Counted from the first letter of the stretch, positions 27,730 through 38,652 are shown. The stretch is 64,000 nucleotides of DNA from Acidimicrobiaceae bacterium (GCA_905182565.1 CAJJCB010000012.1:16249-80248); one strand, 5' to 3'. Notes: generated by a model not told the origin, from the letters alone. Program-made: numbers and translations.

Positions 27730-29601
27730 ATGTCAGCAATGTCTTCTAGCAGCCCAACAGGCGATTTTGTAGCCCCAGATCATTCTCAATGGGAAGAAGC
27801 TGCCACTAAAGCTTTGCGCGGTGACTCGCTGAGCTCGATAACTCATCAGACGATTGACGGTTTCAATATTGACCCGCTCTACACAGAGCGTGATCACTCA
27901 ATAGACCACGAACAAATCGGACTGCCCGGAAAGTTCCCCTTTACACGCGGAAGCAAGCCAGCAAACCAAACTGGGTGGGAAATAAGACAAACCCATGATG
28001 CTCTAAATCAAGACGCAAACGAAACAATACTCTTAGACCTGCAACGCGGTGTCACAGGCATCACCCTTAAGAATTCACCTTCTGAGATCAACGGTCTCGA
28101 CAGAGTTCTTGCTGATGTGTATTTAGATCTCGCACCAGTCCACTTAGCTCCAGGCTCAAATCGCGAACAGGCAGAAGCGCTCTTAGGCTTGGCAGAAACT
28201 AAGTCTATTGAGACTCATTTGATTAGAGGAAACCTTGGGTTGGACCCAGCTAGACGAGCTATCCGTCACGCTGAACCTTCTGAAGACCTCGCTCAGACAG
28301 TTCAAGAAATTGCAGCTTATGCTTCCACCCTCGCTTCCACTCATCCGAATGTAACGGCGATAGCGGTAGACGCGTCCACATACGCCGACCTAGGAGCGTC
28401 TGACTCCCAAGAAGTTGGCACTGCCTTAGCCATTGGCTTGATGTGGATTCGAGCATTCTCTGAAACAGAGAGCGATTTGATATCAGCGCTCAAAAAAATA
28501 GAGTTTACTTTTTCTGCAGGACCAGACCAGTTCATGACCATCGCAAAACTTAGAGCGGCTCGAACTTGTTGGGCTCGAATCACTCAGGCCTGCGGGTTAA
28601 ATGCAGATCAAATCCCTATGCGAGTGCATGCGATCACAGCTTCAACAATGATGAGCCAACGAGATCCTTGGGTTAACATGCTCAGAACTACCACAGCATG
28701 CTTTGGAGCAGCACTCGGTGGAGCAGATGCAATAACTGTTCAACCATTTGACGCAGCTATAAGAGATCCAGAGGCATTGGGGTTCCGAATAGCACGCAAC
28801 ACTCAACTTATTCTGCAAGAAGAGACCAAGGCAGGAGCGGTGACCGACCCCGCTGGCGGCAGTTGGTACATCGAAGACCTAACCAAAAATTTAAGTATCG
28901 CGTCCTGGAGAGAATTCCAACTGATCGAAAAAAATGGTGGTCTGATCTCCGCTCTCGATTCAGGAATTTTAGCAAACGCTTTCCAAGAAACACGCCAAAA
29001 ACGAATGACAGACATCGCATCTCGCCGTGCACCTATCACAGGAGTAAGCGAGTTCCCCGATCTTAATGAGTCCCCAATCGGGAAATGGGAGAAAAGGCAG
29101 CTCGAAGAGTTAGATACAGTACTCAACCCTACAACCCCCTACCAGACTGTTCGCTGGTCTGAACCATTCGAAATAATTCGTGATGCAGCGGAAACCGCTG
29201 ATCAGAAGCCATCTATTTTTTTGGCCAACCTCGGAGACTTGCCGAGCTATAGCGCTCGCTCTACCTTTGCTAAAAACCTGTTCGAAGCTGGGGGAATCAC
29301 AGTAAATGATCGTGGCGGATTCTTTGGCGCTTCTGACACAGCTAAAGCCTTCCTCTCATCGGGTTGTCAAATCGCTTGTATCTGTTCGTCCGACTCTATT
29401 TACTCGCAGGAAGCAGAATCAACTGCAATGGCACTCAAACAGTCAGGAGCCACATTAGTATTTTTGGCCGGCCATCAAGGAGACAAAGCCAACCAGTTGA
29501 GAGCCGCTGGCGTAGATGATTTCATATTCATAGGCTGCGACGTCCTAGAGTTACTGTCGGCGACTCTTAGGCTTTTCACCAACGAAGCGAGTAAATCATG
29601 A
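27730..29601 (+). CDS. mutA: Methylmalonyl-CoA mutase small (beta) subunit
   Basis: Non-catalytic partner of the adenosylcobalamin enzyme that interconverts methylmalonyl-CoA and succinyl-CoA. The barrel domain is recognisable ([49 protein letters not shown]) but the C-terminal domain lacks the DxHxxG cobalamin ligand, as expected for the small subunit. Length 623. Its last four bases overlap the mutB start (ATGA). Confidence 0.94.
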   Translation: MSAMSSSSPTGDFVAPDHSQWEEAATKALRGDSLSSITHQTIDGFNIDPLYTERDHSIDHEQIGLPGKFPFTRGSKPANQTGWEIRQTHDALNQDANETILLDLQRGVTGITLKNSPSEINGLDRVLADVYLDLAPVHLAPGSNREQAEALLGLAETKSIETHLIRGNLGLDPARRAIRHAEPSEDLAQTVQEIAAYASTLASTHPNVTAIAVDASTYADLGASDSQEVGTALAIGLMWIRAFSETESDLISALKKIEFTFSAGPDQFMTIAKLRAARTCWARITQACGLNADQIPMRVHAITASTMMSQRDPWVNMLRTTTACFGAALGGADAITVQPFDAAIRDPEALGFRIARNTQLILQEETKAGAVTDPAGGSWYIEDLTKNLSIASWREFQLIEKNGGLISALDSGILANAFQETRQKRMTDIASRRAPITGVSEFPDLNESPIGKWEKRQLEELDTVLNPTTPYQTVRWSEPFEIIRDAAETADQKPSIFLANLGDLPSYSARSTFAKNLFEAGGITVNDRGGFFGASDTAKAFLSSGCQIACICSSDSIYSQEAESTAMALKQSGATLVFLAGHQGDKANQLRAAGVDDFIFIGCDVLELLSATLRLFTNEASKS

Positions 29602-31775
29602 ACATAATCCCCGATTTTTCTCGAATCCCTCTGGAGCTCGACCAAATACCCACATTCGATTCTGAAAGTGCAGGCAGCGAGGGCTCTGAAGGAGGAGCAA
29701 CCGAAGTAGATAACTTGCCTCTAGAGACCCCAGAAGGAATAAGTATTAAATCGCTCTACACATCCGAAGATCTGGGCGATAGCAGTGACAGACATAGTTA
29801 TCCAGGTTTCGCTCCGTATCTGCGCGGACCATATCCAACTATGTACACGAACCAGCCATGGACTATCCGTCAGTACGCAGGATTCTCTACCGCCGAAGAT
29901 TCAAATGCGTTCTACCGACGCAACCTTGCCGCTGGACAAAAAGGCCTTTCCGTTGCCTTCGATCTCCCCACTCACCGTGGCTACGACTCAGACCACGAGC
30001 GTGTCATAGGAGATGTTGGCATGGCTGGTGTTGCTATTGACTCGATATACGATATGCGTACCTTGTTTGATGGAATACCTCTCGATCAAATGAGTGTTTC
30101 AATGACCATGAATGGGGCAGTTCTTCCGATCCTCGCTTTATACGTTGTCGCTGCTGAAGAACAGGGGGTGGCTCCCGAGAAACTGGCTGGAACTATTCAA
30201 AATGATGTTCTCAAAGAATTCATGGTGCGAAACACCTACATCTATCCGCCTCAGCCATCGATGCGTATTATCGGGGACATTTTTGAATTTACCAGTCGCT
30301 ACATGCCCCGGTTCAATTCGATTTCAATTTCTGGTTACCATATGCAAGAAGCTGGAGCGACTGCCGACCTTGAGCTGGGCTATACCCTTGCTGATGGCCT
30401 TGAGTATCTTCGGACCGGACAAGCAGCCGGGCTTGGCATAGATGATTTTGCACCACGATTAAGTTTTTTTTGGGCAACCGGAATGAATTTTTTTATGGAA
30501 GTTGCAAAACTACGCGCAGCCAGGATCCTGTGGGCTCGATTAGTTAGCGACTTCAATCCCCAAAACGAGAAATCAAAGTCATTACGCACACATACCCAGA
30601 CGTCTGGCTGGAGTTTGACGGCGCAAGATGTATACAACAATGTTGTTCGAACATGTGTAGAAGCCATGGCAGCGACTCAAGGCCACACTCAAAGTCTTCA
30701 TACCAACGCATTCGATGAAGCGTTAGCTCTACCGACTGACTTCAGTGCCCGAATCGCACGAAACACACAGTTGTTTCTACAACAAGAATCTGGAACTACA
30801 AAAACAATTGATCCTTGGGGTGGGAGCTACTTTATAGAAAGCCTTACCCAAGATTTAGCAAACAAAGCATGGAACCATATTCAGGAAATTGAGAATATGG
30901 GCGGCATGGCTAAGGCCATAGAGGCCGGGATTCCCAAAATGCGTATTGAAGAAGCAGCTGCGAGAACCCAAGCGCGCATTGATTCAGGAAAGCAGGTAGT
31001 GGTCGGCGTAAACAAATATCAATTAGATGTAGAAGACAAAGTAGACGTACTGAGAATCGATAATGCTGAGGTTCGAACTGCTCAACTTGCGAAACTAAAA
31101 CGATTAAAAAACGAACGCACTCAATCAGAAGTAACACGTGCTTTAGATGCGCTGACTGACGCAGCCAAAAATGAAACCGGGAACCTTCTTGGTCTTGCGA
31201 TAGATGCCGCTAGAGCAAAAGCAACTGTAGGTGAAATTAGTCTTGCATTAGAAATAGCCTATGGCCGCCACACCGCTCAGATTAGATCGATTTCCGGGGT
31301 GTACAATAAGGAGGTGGGTGAGCAAAGCAAAGACATAAAAGAAGTCATGGACAAAGTTGATGCTTTCGCCGCTGAAGAAGGCCGCCGGCCAAGAATACTT
31401 ATCGCGAAAATGGGACAAGACGGACATGATCGAGGCCAAAAAGTTATTGCAACAGCGTTTGCTGACCTTGGCTTTGACGTAGACATCGGCCCGTTATTCT
31501 CCACCCCTGAAGAAGCCGCCCGACAAGCAGTAGAAAACGATGTACACATTGTTGGTGCTTCTTCCCTAGCGGCAGGTCACCTAACTTTGATTCCTGCTTT
31601 GCGCAATGCTCTCGCTGAGCAAGGGAGAAGTGACATTATGATCGTCGTAGGCGGAGTGATTCCAGAGCAAGACTTCGAGGCGCTAAAAGAAGCAGGGGCA
31701 TCAGCAATATTCCCACCGGGAACAGTTATCTCCGATGCTGCAGGAGAACTGCTGGTTCAGTTACAAACTCAGTAG
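29598..31775 (+). CDS. mutB: Methylmalonyl-CoA mutase large (alpha) subunit
   Basis: Catalytic subunit, 725 residues. The barrel carries [32 protein letters not shown] and [18 protein letters not shown]; the C-terminal cobalamin domain has the His ligand motif GQDGHDRG (about residue 610). With mutA and meaB it supports propionate, odd-chain or branched-chain breakdown, or the reverse route. No cobalamin riboswitch was seen in the 47 bases upstream of mutA. Confidence 0.96.
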   Translation: MNIIPDFSRIPLELDQIPTFDSESAGSEGSEGGATEVDNLPLETPEGISIKSLYTSEDLGDSSDRHSYPGFAPYLRGPYPTMYTNQPWTIRQYAGFSTAEDSNAFYRRNLAAGQKGLSVAFDLPTHRGYDSDHERVIGDVGMAGVAIDSIYDMRTLFDGIPLDQMSVSMTMNGAVLPILALYVVAAEEQGVAPEKLAGTIQNDVLKEFMVRNTYIYPPQPSMRIIGDIFEFTSRYMPRFNSISISGYHMQEAGATADLELGYTLADGLEYLRTGQAAGLGIDDFAPRLSFFWATGMNFFMEVAKLRAARILWARLVSDFNPQNEKSKSLRTHTQTSGWSLTAQDVYNNVVRTCVEAMAATQGHTQSLHTNAFDEALALPTDFSARIARNTQLFLQQESGTTKTIDPWGGSYFIESLTQDLANKAWNHIQEIENMGGMAKAIEAGIPKMRIEEAAARTQARIDSGKQVVVGVNKYQLDVEDKVDVLRIDNAEVRTAQLAKLKRLKNERTQSEVTRALDALTDAAKNETGNLLGLAIDAARAKATVGEISLALEIAYGRHTAQIRSISGVYNKEVGEQSKDIKEVMDKVDAFAAEEGRRPRILIAKMGQDGHDRGQKVIATAFADLGFDVDIGPLFSTPEEAARQAVENDVHIVGASSLAAGHLTLIPALRNALAEQGRSDIMIVVGGVIPEQDFEALKEAGASAIFPPGTVISDAAGELLVQLQTQ

Positions 31776-31794
31776 CCAAAGAGGCTGCTAGCTA

Positions 31795-31827
31795 ATGCTG
31801 AATCACAGCATCAATAACGTTTTTTTT
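31795..31827 (+). terminator. Possible terminator after mutB
   Basis: ATGCTG and CAGCAT form a six-base-pair stem with loop AATCA at 31795-31811, and eight T residues follow at 31820-31827. The eight-base gap between stem and T-run is longer than usual, so this is weak. It lies between the convergent mutB and PH-like membrane protein genes and overlaps the end of the latter. Confidence 0.35.
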
Positions 31828-32365
31828 GATTATTGCTTATTTTTTTCTTCGCACGATTAGCGCGATAAGCAGAAGAAGGTGTTTTCTTAGTAGTTCCGCG
31901 TCCTAGCGTTTCATCAGCTGCATGCAATTTTACGTGGTACCGCTTGTGTACCCAAAGTTTTTCATTTCCGATCAGAATGTGTGACCAAAACTGATTACCT
32001 ACTTCAAATTTTCGTGTCCGTGGAAATCGATTAATCAGCTCTACCGGCTTGGCTGGTCTCCAACCTCTAGTGCGTAAAAGCAGAACATCATCAGCACTGA
32101 TAACGATTAAGCGATAACGAGCCGTGGAAAGAACGGCAATGACGAGCGTGACTACAACGAATAACGCTACGCCTTGGACCCAGGACCGGTCGTCGATGAA
32201 CACAACTACACCCAGGACTACTACAGCAAATGCCAGCATCGTAAACGGGTGCAAGCCTCCTTGAGCTGGGAGTATCCACTTGGCCTCCTCTTCAGGCTCA
32301 AGGAACTCGTCAACAGGGTGCACACGGTTAGAACCTCGTTGCAGTAAACGACTTGTTATTCCCAT
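31811..32365 (-). CDS. Two-helix membrane protein with PH-like domain
   Basis: 184 residues. Two hydrophobic helices (MLAFAVVVLGVVVFI and VALFVVVTLVIAVLSTA, about residues 43-85) are followed by RYRLIVISADDVLLLRTRG, which resembles the bacterial PH-like domain of small actinobacterial membrane proteins, and a lysine-rich tail (RANRAKKKISNNQKKRY). Function unknown. Convergent with mutB and divergent from meaB. Confidence 0.7.
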   Translation of the reverse strand: MGITSRLLQRGSNRVHPVDEFLEPEEEAKWILPAQGGLHPFTMLAFAVVVLGVVVFIDDRSWVQGVALFVVVTLVIAVLSTARYRLIVISADDVLLLRTRGWRPAKPVELINRFPRTRKFEVGNQFWSHILIGNEKLWVHKRYHVKLHAADETLGRGTTKKTPSSAYRANRAKKKISNNQKKRY

Positions 32366-32511
32366 TCGCTATAACCCTAGACCTCTCTGTGTCTCTAATT
32401 TAGTCTAAAAGCATGGCTACCAATTAATTAGCTTGAGACTAGTACTTGAGTTTTCTCGAAATGCAATCACACGAATAAGGGCTAAGACAATTGCGCTGTA
32501 CAGTTTAAGAT

Positions 32512-33498
32512 GTGGCTTCTGTCCCTTCTATTTCCCAGCTAGCTGAAGGAATCCAGTCAGCTGATCGTGCCTCCATAGGTCGTGCTATCACACTGATTGA
32601 AAGTTACCGGCCGGATCACCGCGCTCTCTCTCAGGAACTATTAACTCAACTTTTGCCTTTCGCCGGAAAAGCTCACAGAGTTGGGATCACGGGTGTCCCT
32701 GGAGTCGGAAAAAGTACGTTCATTGAGAACCTCGGCACAAAGCTTGTCGAAGATGACCACAAAGTAGCTGTTTTAGCAGTCGACCCGTCGTCAAGCCGGA
32801 CTGGCGGCTCAATTCTGGGAGACAAAACACGGATGGCAACGTTAGCGAACCATCCTGCAGCTTTCATACGCCCATCTCCAACTTCTGGCGAGCTTGGCGG
32901 TGTAAATCGTATGACTCGAGAAACTATGTTGATATGCGAAGCAGCTGGATTTGATGTCGTCCTGGTCGAAACTGTTGGTGTCGGGCAGTCGGAAACTGTG
33001 GTGGCTGACATGGTTGACTTTTTCTTAGTCTTGATGCTTCACGGGGCTGGTGATGAGCTTCAGGGCATCAAAAAGGGAATACTCGAGCTAGCAGACATGG
33101 TGGCTATCAATAAGGCTGACGGAGAGAACGCTCAGAAGGCTGCTGTAGCGGCCAAAGAGTATGAAATGGCCCTACACCTAATGGCGCCCACTTCTGATCT
33201 CTGGACGGCTCCTGTCGTCACGTGCGCCGGCCTCACCGGCGAAGGCATCTCGGAGCTTTGGGCCAAAATCATGAACCATAAAAATATCTTTTCCGAAGCT
33301 GGGGCGACAACGCTTAGAAGAGAAGAGCAGCGAGTTAGGTGGATGTGGGCAATGCTCGACGACCGACTCGTGGACGCTCTAAGAAGTCATGAACGAGTCC
33401 GGGAACTTCTTCCTGTCCTAGAAGCACAGGTACGCTCAGAGCAAACTACTCCTGTAGCAGCAGTCGATCATCTGATAAGCACATTCTTGGAGAGCTAA
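32512..33498 (+). CDS. meaB: Methylmalonyl-CoA mutase-associated G3E GTPase
   Basis: Chaperone that protects and reactivates methylmalonyl-CoA mutase. Walker A GITGVPGVGKSTFIE (about residue 62), LAVDPSSSRTGGSILGDKTRM, ETVGVGQSE and NKADGEN match the MeaB/ArgK family. GTG start at 32512; 328 residues. It lies 736 bases from mutB with the PH-like gene on the other strand between, so it has its own promoter. Confidence 0.95.
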   Translation: MASVPSISQLAEGIQSADRASIGRAITLIESYRPDHRALSQELLTQLLPFAGKAHRVGITGVPGVGKSTFIENLGTKLVEDDHKVAVLAVDPSSSRTGGSILGDKTRMATLANHPAAFIRPSPTSGELGGVNRMTRETMLICEAAGFDVVLVETVGVGQSETVVADMVDFFLVLMLHGAGDELQGIKKGILELADMVAINKADGENAQKAAVAAKEYEMALHLMAPTSDLWTAPVVTCAGLTGEGISELWAKIMNHKNIFSEAGATTLRREEQRVRWMWAMLDDRLVDALRSHERVRELLPVLEAQVRSEQTTPVAAVDHLISTFLES

Positions 33499-33519
33499 AC
33501 GCTTAGCTGAAGACTGAGC

Positions 33520-34608
33520 CTAGAAGGATTCATCAAATGCGACGCTTCCTTCAACACCGACTTGGTAAGCAGAAACTGGTCTTTCAAAGAAATTAGTGAG
33601 CTCTTGAACATCTTGCAGTTCCATGAAATCAAAAGGATTTTTCGATCCATATCTAATTGGCATACCAAGCATTTTTAAGCGTTGATCTGCCACGAATTCT
33701 AAATAAGTTCTGGTGTCTTTAGCAGACATGCCTGCAACGCCACCAGACAGAACGTCCACTGCGAACTGCGCCTCTACATCAATGGCTTCTTCAAGCATTT
33801 CCACTACCCGCTCAGCCAAATCTTGATCAAACAATTCTGGCTCTTCTTTACGAATAGTCTCCACTACGGTAAATGCAAAGTTCATATGGCATGACTCATC
33901 GCGAAAGACCCAGTTAGTCCCCGCAGCTAGACCATTCAGGTAGCCTTTACTTCTCAAAAAATACACATACGCAAATGCTGCGAAGAAAAATAGACCCTCG
34001 ATGCACGCAGCGAAACAAATCAAATTGAGTAGAAACTTTTTCCGATCTTCTACAGTGCGAAGCTCATTAAGTTCGGAAATACTTCCCATCCATTTAAAAC
34101 AAAATTCTGCTTTGCGGCGTATCGATGGAATATTTTCGACCGCAGCGAATGCTTCAGCGCGTTCATCTACATCAGGTATGTAGCTATCAAGGAGCGTCAG
34201 ATAGAATTGCACGTGCAAAGCTTCTTCATAGAGCTGGCGACTCAGGTACATCCGAGCTTCTGGACTGTTAATGTGCTGATAGAGGTTGAGTACCAAGTTA
34301 TTCGAAACGATCGAATCTCCAGTAGCGAAAAAAGCAACCAGCCGGTTAATTAAATGACGTTCCGATGGGAGTAATTTCCGATCTAAATCCACTATGTCAT
34401 CAGAAAAATCAATCTCTTCAACGGTCCATGTGTTCTTGATCGCATCCCTGTACATGTCGTAGAAAACCGGGTATCGCATTGGCCTAAGCGTAAGGTTGAA
34501 ACCGGGATCTAGAATCTTTTGGTTTTGGGTTTCCGCGGCTGGAACCCTTGCATCAAATTGGTCGTTGTGATGTTCCGTATATAGATCGTTTTGCTCAGCA
34601 AATGCCAT
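33520..34608 (-). CDS. nrdB: Ribonucleotide reductase class I, beta subunit
   Basis: Holds the metal/radical cofactor of deoxynucleotide synthesis. The six metal ligands are visible: Asp98, Glu129 and His132 (YEEALH), Glu204 (CIEGLF), Glu238 and His241 (DESCH). The radical Tyr sits four residues after the first His (Tyr136), so this is a tyrosyl-type enzyme rather than a Phe-substituted class Ic form. Length 362. It follows nrdA by 54 bases on the same strand. Confidence 0.95.
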   Translation of the reverse strand: MAFAEQNDLYTEHHNDQFDARVPAAETQNQKILDPGFNLTLRPMRYPVFYDMYRDAIKNTWTVEEIDFSDDIVDLDRKLLPSERHLINRLVAFFATGDSIVSNNLVLNLYQHINSPEARMYLSRQLYEEALHVQFYLTLLDSYIPDVDERAEAFAAVENIPSIRRKAEFCFKWMGSISELNELRTVEDRKKFLLNLICFAACIEGLFFFAAFAYVYFLRSKGYLNGLAAGTNWVFRDESCHMNFAFTVVETIRKEEPELFDQDLAERVVEMLEEAIDVEAQFAVDVLSGGVAGMSAKDTRTYLEFVADQRLKMLGMPIRYGSKNPFDFMELQDVQELTNFFERPVSAYQVGVEGSVAFDESF

Positions 34609-34662
34609 TTAATATCTATTTCCTAGCGGTCTTAAGTTGGTTGTTATTCATAACTCGTAGAA

Positions 34663-37068
34663 CTAATCGCATGCTTCACACGATTCTGGGTTCTCTAGAG
34701 AGCAAGCTAGCGCTTCCTCATCAGTAAATGTCTGTGGCGGGTTAATCACTGTATTATCGGTTCCCTCATCAGAATTAGTTTGATTTATGCGCGTTGCTGG
34801 CCGTGACCGAAGGTAATAGGTGGTCTTCAGGCCGACCTTCCAAGCGTGCATGTACATAGAGGAAAGTTTTCCAATGCTTGGACTCTCCATGAACAAATTA
34901 AGAGATTGACTCTGGTCGATATATGGCCCTCTTTGCGCAGCCAGATCTATCAGAGAGCGTTGCGGAATTTCCCAAGCAGTCCGATATATGGCCCTGAGGT
35001 CTTCAGAGATCTCTGTTATCCCTTGAATTGACCCCTCCGCTCTTTTAATGCGAGCAGCCATCTCTTCATCCCAAAGACCTTGACTCTGAAGATCGCGCAC
35101 TAAGTATCGATTAATTTGGAGAAACTCACCAGACAATGTTTCCCGTTTGAAAAGGTTAGAGACCTGAGGCTCTATACATTCGTAACATCCAGCTATAGAA
35201 GCAATGGTTGCCGTTGGAGCAATTGCGATCGTTAGTGAATTTCGAAGTCCGTGTTGGCTAATTCGATCTTTCAGCGTAGCCCACTTGGAAACGTCTGTAG
35301 GTTCGACGCCCCACAAGTCGAATTGCAAATCGCCTAAAGCGGCTCGAGTCTCATCGAAACCTTCATGAGCTCCGTGCTCTTGCGCCAAATCACAACTTGC
35401 TGACAACGCCCAGTAGTAGATCTCTTCACTAATTCGAGTCGATAGTTCAAGAGCTTCCGGCCCATCAAAAGTCATACCAAGCTGAAAGAACACGTCTTGA
35501 AGGCCCATGAGACCTAAACCGACAGGGCGCCATTTACTGTTCGATTTACCCGCCTCTGAAGTCGGGTAAAAGTTAATGTCAATGACTCTGTCCAAGAACG
35601 GAACAGCTGTTCTTACCACTTCACCTAAACGGCCAAAATCAAACTCGCCGTTTCGGACGAGCCTTCCCAAATTAACCGATCCGAGGTTACAAACCGCTGT
35701 TTCATCTTGGCTCGTAACTTCAAGAATTTCGGTACACAGATTAGAGAGGTGAACAACGTTTCCGTCTTTGCCCGTTTGATTGCATTTAAGATTAGAGGAG
35801 TCTTTAAACGTGACCCAGCCGTTACCAGTTTGAGCCAAGGTTCTCATCATCCGTGAATACAACTGTCGAGCGGGAACCTGCTTGTCGAAGAGCCCCGCTT
35901 GTTCAGCACCTAAGTAAGCCTGGCGAAAATCATCGCCATACAAATCTGTAAGATGTGGCACTACCTTGGGATCAAAGAGTGACCACTGCCAGTCGTTCTC
36001 AACTCTTTCCATGAATAAATCTGGGATCCAATTAGCTAAATTCAGATTGTGCGCTCGTCGCGACGAGTCGCCAGTGTTGTCTTTCATTTCTAGAAAATCT
36101 TCAACGTCTGAGTGCCATGACTCTAAGTAGACGCAAGCAGCTCCTTTTCGACGGCCACCTTGGTTAACTGCTGCAACAGAAGAATCAAGGGTTTTTAGCC
36201 AAGGCACGATTCCGTTTGACAATCCATTTGTGCCCTCGATAAGCGAACCCTTAGCCCGTACCCGATGCCAAGCAACACCTATTCCGCCTGCGAATTTTGA
36301 GAGCTTTGCAACATCGGTGTATCTCTTGTATATGCCCTCCAAAGAATCTTCTGGACTATCCAGAAGATAACAAGAAGACATCTGAGGGTGTTTAGTTCCG
36401 GAGTTAAACAAAGTCGGGCTTGAAGTTAGATATTCCAGACTCGACATTAAGTCATACAGAGTTATCGCTTCTTCAGCCGATTGGGCCAAGCCGCACGAAA
36501 CACGTAACATGAAATACTGCGGTGTTTCGATTACTGACCTTTTGATGGGATGCCTAAGTAGGTAGCGGTCGTAAACGGTTCTCAAACCAAAAAATTCAAA
36601 CAAATTATTTCTATCGGCCGCTACTGCATCGTTAAGTTTGCGTGCGTTTTCACGAACGAAATTCAAGACATCGCCGTTTATCAGTCCGCAATCGAATCCA
36701 AGCTCTATTGACTGACTGAACGAGTACACATTCTCGTTTTGAACTTCTTTATCTACGAAAGTTCCAAGCAAGCGAGCTGCTAGGAGAGAATAGTTAGGTT
36801 CCTCGATGATTAAAGCTGCCGCAGTACGAATTGAAAGCTCATCAAGTTCTGTTGTTGTAGCGCCGTCGTGTAAACCTGAAATAGTTCGAGTCGCTATACG
36901 CAACGGGTCTACTCCAGCAAGGCCTGTTGCGCAGCGTTCAACAGCGCGAACTATCTTATTAACATCCACAGGCTGCAACGATTTATCACGCTTCTGAACG
37001 CGCATCGCTGAGCCGGAGCTCGAGCTATCACTTAGATTACTTGCTGTTTCTTCTTCAGTTACCGCCAC
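34663..37068 (-). CDS. nrdA: Ribonucleoside-diphosphate reductase, alpha subunit
   Basis: Catalytic subunit, 801 residues. N-terminal ATP cone (about residues 22-110: RVQKRDKSLQPVDVNKIVRA), the substrate-site Cys in QMSSCYLLD, the Asn/Cys/Glu loop NLCTEILEV with CNLGSVNLG, and a C-terminal redox pair CEAC ending the protein. The start is GTG 37068, with GAGGA ten bases before it overlapping the stop of a possible leader ORF. The transcript would begin near a palindrome at 37124-37145. Confidence 0.95.
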   Translation of the reverse strand: MAVTEEETASNLSDSSSSGSAMRVQKRDKSLQPVDVNKIVRAVERCATGLAGVDPLRIATRTISGLHDGATTTELDELSIRTAAALIIEEPNYSLLAARLLGTFVDKEVQNENVYSFSQSIELGFDCGLINGDVLNFVRENARKLNDAVAADRNNLFEFFGLRTVYDRYLLRHPIKRSVIETPQYFMLRVSCGLAQSAEEAITLYDLMSSLEYLTSSPTLFNSGTKHPQMSSCYLLDSPEDSLEGIYKRYTDVAKLSKFAGGIGVAWHRVRAKGSLIEGTNGLSNGIVPWLKTLDSSVAAVNQGGRRKGAACVYLESWHSDVEDFLEMKDNTGDSSRRAHNLNLANWIPDLFMERVENDWQWSLFDPKVVPHLTDLYGDDFRQAYLGAEQAGLFDKQVPARQLYSRMMRTLAQTGNGWVTFKDSSNLKCNQTGKDGNVVHLSNLCTEILEVTSQDETAVCNLGSVNLGRLVRNGEFDFGRLGEVVRTAVPFLDRVIDINFYPTSEAGKSNSKWRPVGLGLMGLQDVFFQLGMTFDGPEALELSTRISEEIYYWALSASCDLAQEHGAHEGFDETRAALGDLQFDLWGVEPTDVSKWATLKDRISQHGLRNSLTIAIAPTATIASIAGCYECIEPQVSNLFKRETLSGEFLQINRYLVRDLQSQGLWDEEMAARIKRAEGSIQGITEISEDLRAIYRTAWEIPQRSLIDLAAQRGPYIDQSQSLNLFMESPSIGKLSSMYMHAWKVGLKTTYYLRSRPATRINQTNSDEGTDNTVINPPQTFTDEEALACSLENPESCEACD

Positions 37069-37077
37069 GCTTCGTCC

Positions 37078-37107
37078 TCAGAACATCAACACCATTAGCC
37101 ACGACAT
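37078..37107 (-). CDS. Possible 9-residue leader peptide upstream of nrdA
   Basis: The strongest ribosome binding site nearby (AGGAGG at 37113-37118 on the minus strand) does not serve nrdA directly. Six bases after it is an ATG that opens MSWLMVLMF, whose TGA stop overlaps the GAGGA preceding nrdA. This arrangement would couple leader and nrdA translation. It could also be a chance reading frame. Confidence 0.35.
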   Translation of the reverse strand: MSWLMVLMF

Positions 37108-37123
37108 TGACGACCTCCTAGAA

Positions 37124-37145
37124 ACTGACCAAATATCTGGTCAGT
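37124..37145. promoter_or_regulatory. Perfect palindrome upstream of nrdA (candidate operator)
   Basis: Arms ACTGACCA and TGGTCAGT separated by six bases (AATATC). It sits just upstream of the AGGAGG and leader ORF. The arms do not resemble the NrdR box (ACACWATATW). The size and form fit a dimeric repressor site such as those of the TetR family, which is inference. No T-run follows on either side. Confidence 0.5.
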
Positions 37146-37341
37146 AAACCGTCAACATTCCTGGACTAATGATTACAGCCTTGTAGTTACAACGTTGTCA
37201 AGCATGTGTACAGGTCGCGAGGAGCTAGTTCAAGGAACTTTTAACTTTCTTTTCAATTATCACAACTCAGACAATATTTTTTGAACCACTTAGAGTAGTC
37301 GAAAATCTTCTCATGAGAGACAAGCACTAGTATTGACAAAC

Positions 37342-38559
37342 ATGACAAACGATATCCGCCGGATTCTCGTCGTTGGCGCTTCACTAGCTGGCGCTAGAGC
37401 GGCACAAAATTTACGCGTAGAAGGTTTCGAAGGAGAACTAACTCTTATAGGTTCTGAGTCACACCTACCGTACGACAGACCTCCCCTTTCGAAAGGAATA
37501 CTTAGTGGGGAGACCGTCGCCGAAAACTTGACCTTGAACCCCGCCTCAACTTATGCAGCCGCTTCGATTGAGTTGCTCCTTGGTGAACCAGCCTCACAGT
37601 TAGATACAGCTAAACAAATTCTCACTGTAGGTGGTGAGCAATTAAACTACGATGCTTTGATAATTGCTACCGGAGCCACCCCAAGAAAACTTTCAGGAAT
37701 ACCTCAAATAAGCGGCGTGGAGGTGCTTCGAACCATCGACGACGCGCTAGCTATTAGATCTCGACTCAAGAAAGACGCTCGAGTCATCGTAATCGGAGCT
37801 GGCTTCATAGGATCGGAAGTGGCTTCCTCCGCTGCAAGCCAAGGATGCCATACCACGGTCGTGGAAGCAGCCGGGACACCGCTTACTCGTGGGCTTGGGG
37901 CTCAGATGGGCAAAATCTGTGGCGATCTGCACTCAGCGAACCAGGTCACACTGTTGACGGGGACAACAGTTCAACGCGTAATCGGTAACGAACAAGTTGA
38001 AGCGGTGCTTTTGAGCAATGGGCTTACGTTGCCTGCAGATCTAGTAGTGGTCGGTATCGGTGTCGAACCATGCACTAACTGGCTAGCCAATTCAGGTTTA
38101 GAAATATCCGATGGAATCGTTTGCAACCCGTACTTGAATGCAGGTGCACCCGGAGTCTACGCAATCGGTGATGTCGCTAAGGTTCCTAATCAATGGATAG
38201 GGCCAGAACCGAAAAGGTTTGAACATTGGACTGCTGCTACAGAACAAGCCATGCTCGTAGCCAAAAATTTACTCAATCCTGACTCAGCTAAGCCATACAA
38301 TTCGGTTCCGTTCGTGTGGTCAGACCAATATGGTAGCCGTATTCAAATCGCAGGAAATCCAGAAGGCACTAATCAGGCACAAGTCCTAGTTGGCTCGACT
38401 GCAAGCAATTCTTTTGTAGCTGGCTACCGCAGTTCTGAACGCCTTACAGGAGTAATGGCATTAAATAGCATTAAGCCGTTTGTTCAGTACCGACGGCTAC
38501 TTATGAACCATGGTTCTTGGGCTGACGCTACTGAATTGGCAAAAAGCATGAACGAATAA
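37342..38559 (+). CDS. NAD(P)/FAD-dependent ferredoxin reductase-like oxidoreductase
   Basis: Two dinucleotide-binding motifs: ILVVGASLAGARAAQNLR at the N-terminus and VIVIGAGFIGSEVASSAA near residue 150. YDRPPLSKGIL and GVYAIGDVAKVPN are typical of rubredoxin/ferredoxin reductases that feed cytochrome P450 or dioxygenase systems. ATG 37342 is chosen over TTG 37333; 405 residues. No ferredoxin gene is adjacent, so the partner is unknown. Divergent from nrdA. Confidence 0.9.
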   Translation: MTNDIRRILVVGASLAGARAAQNLRVEGFEGELTLIGSESHLPYDRPPLSKGILSGETVAENLTLNPASTYAAASIELLLGEPASQLDTAKQILTVGGEQLNYDALIIATGATPRKLSGIPQISGVEVLRTIDDALAIRSRLKKDARVIVIGAGFIGSEVASSAASQGCHTTVVEAAGTPLTRGLGAQMGKICGDLHSANQVTLLTGTTVQRVIGNEQVEAVLLSNGLTLPADLVVVGIGVEPCTNWLANSGLEISDGIVCNPYLNAGAPGVYAIGDVAKVPNQWIGPEPKRFEHWTAATEQAMLVAKNLLNPDSAKPYNSVPFVWSDQYGSRIQIAGNPEGTNQAQVLVGSTASNSFVAGYRSSERLTGVMALNSIKPFVQYRRLLMNHGSWADATELAKSMNE

Positions 38560-38652
38560 CTCTATAAAGTAGTCTCCTGATGCTCAACGAATTCAGACGA
38601 AGACAACACCAACATTTCTGATAGCCAGCCAATAAAAGCGAGAGCTCATGTC

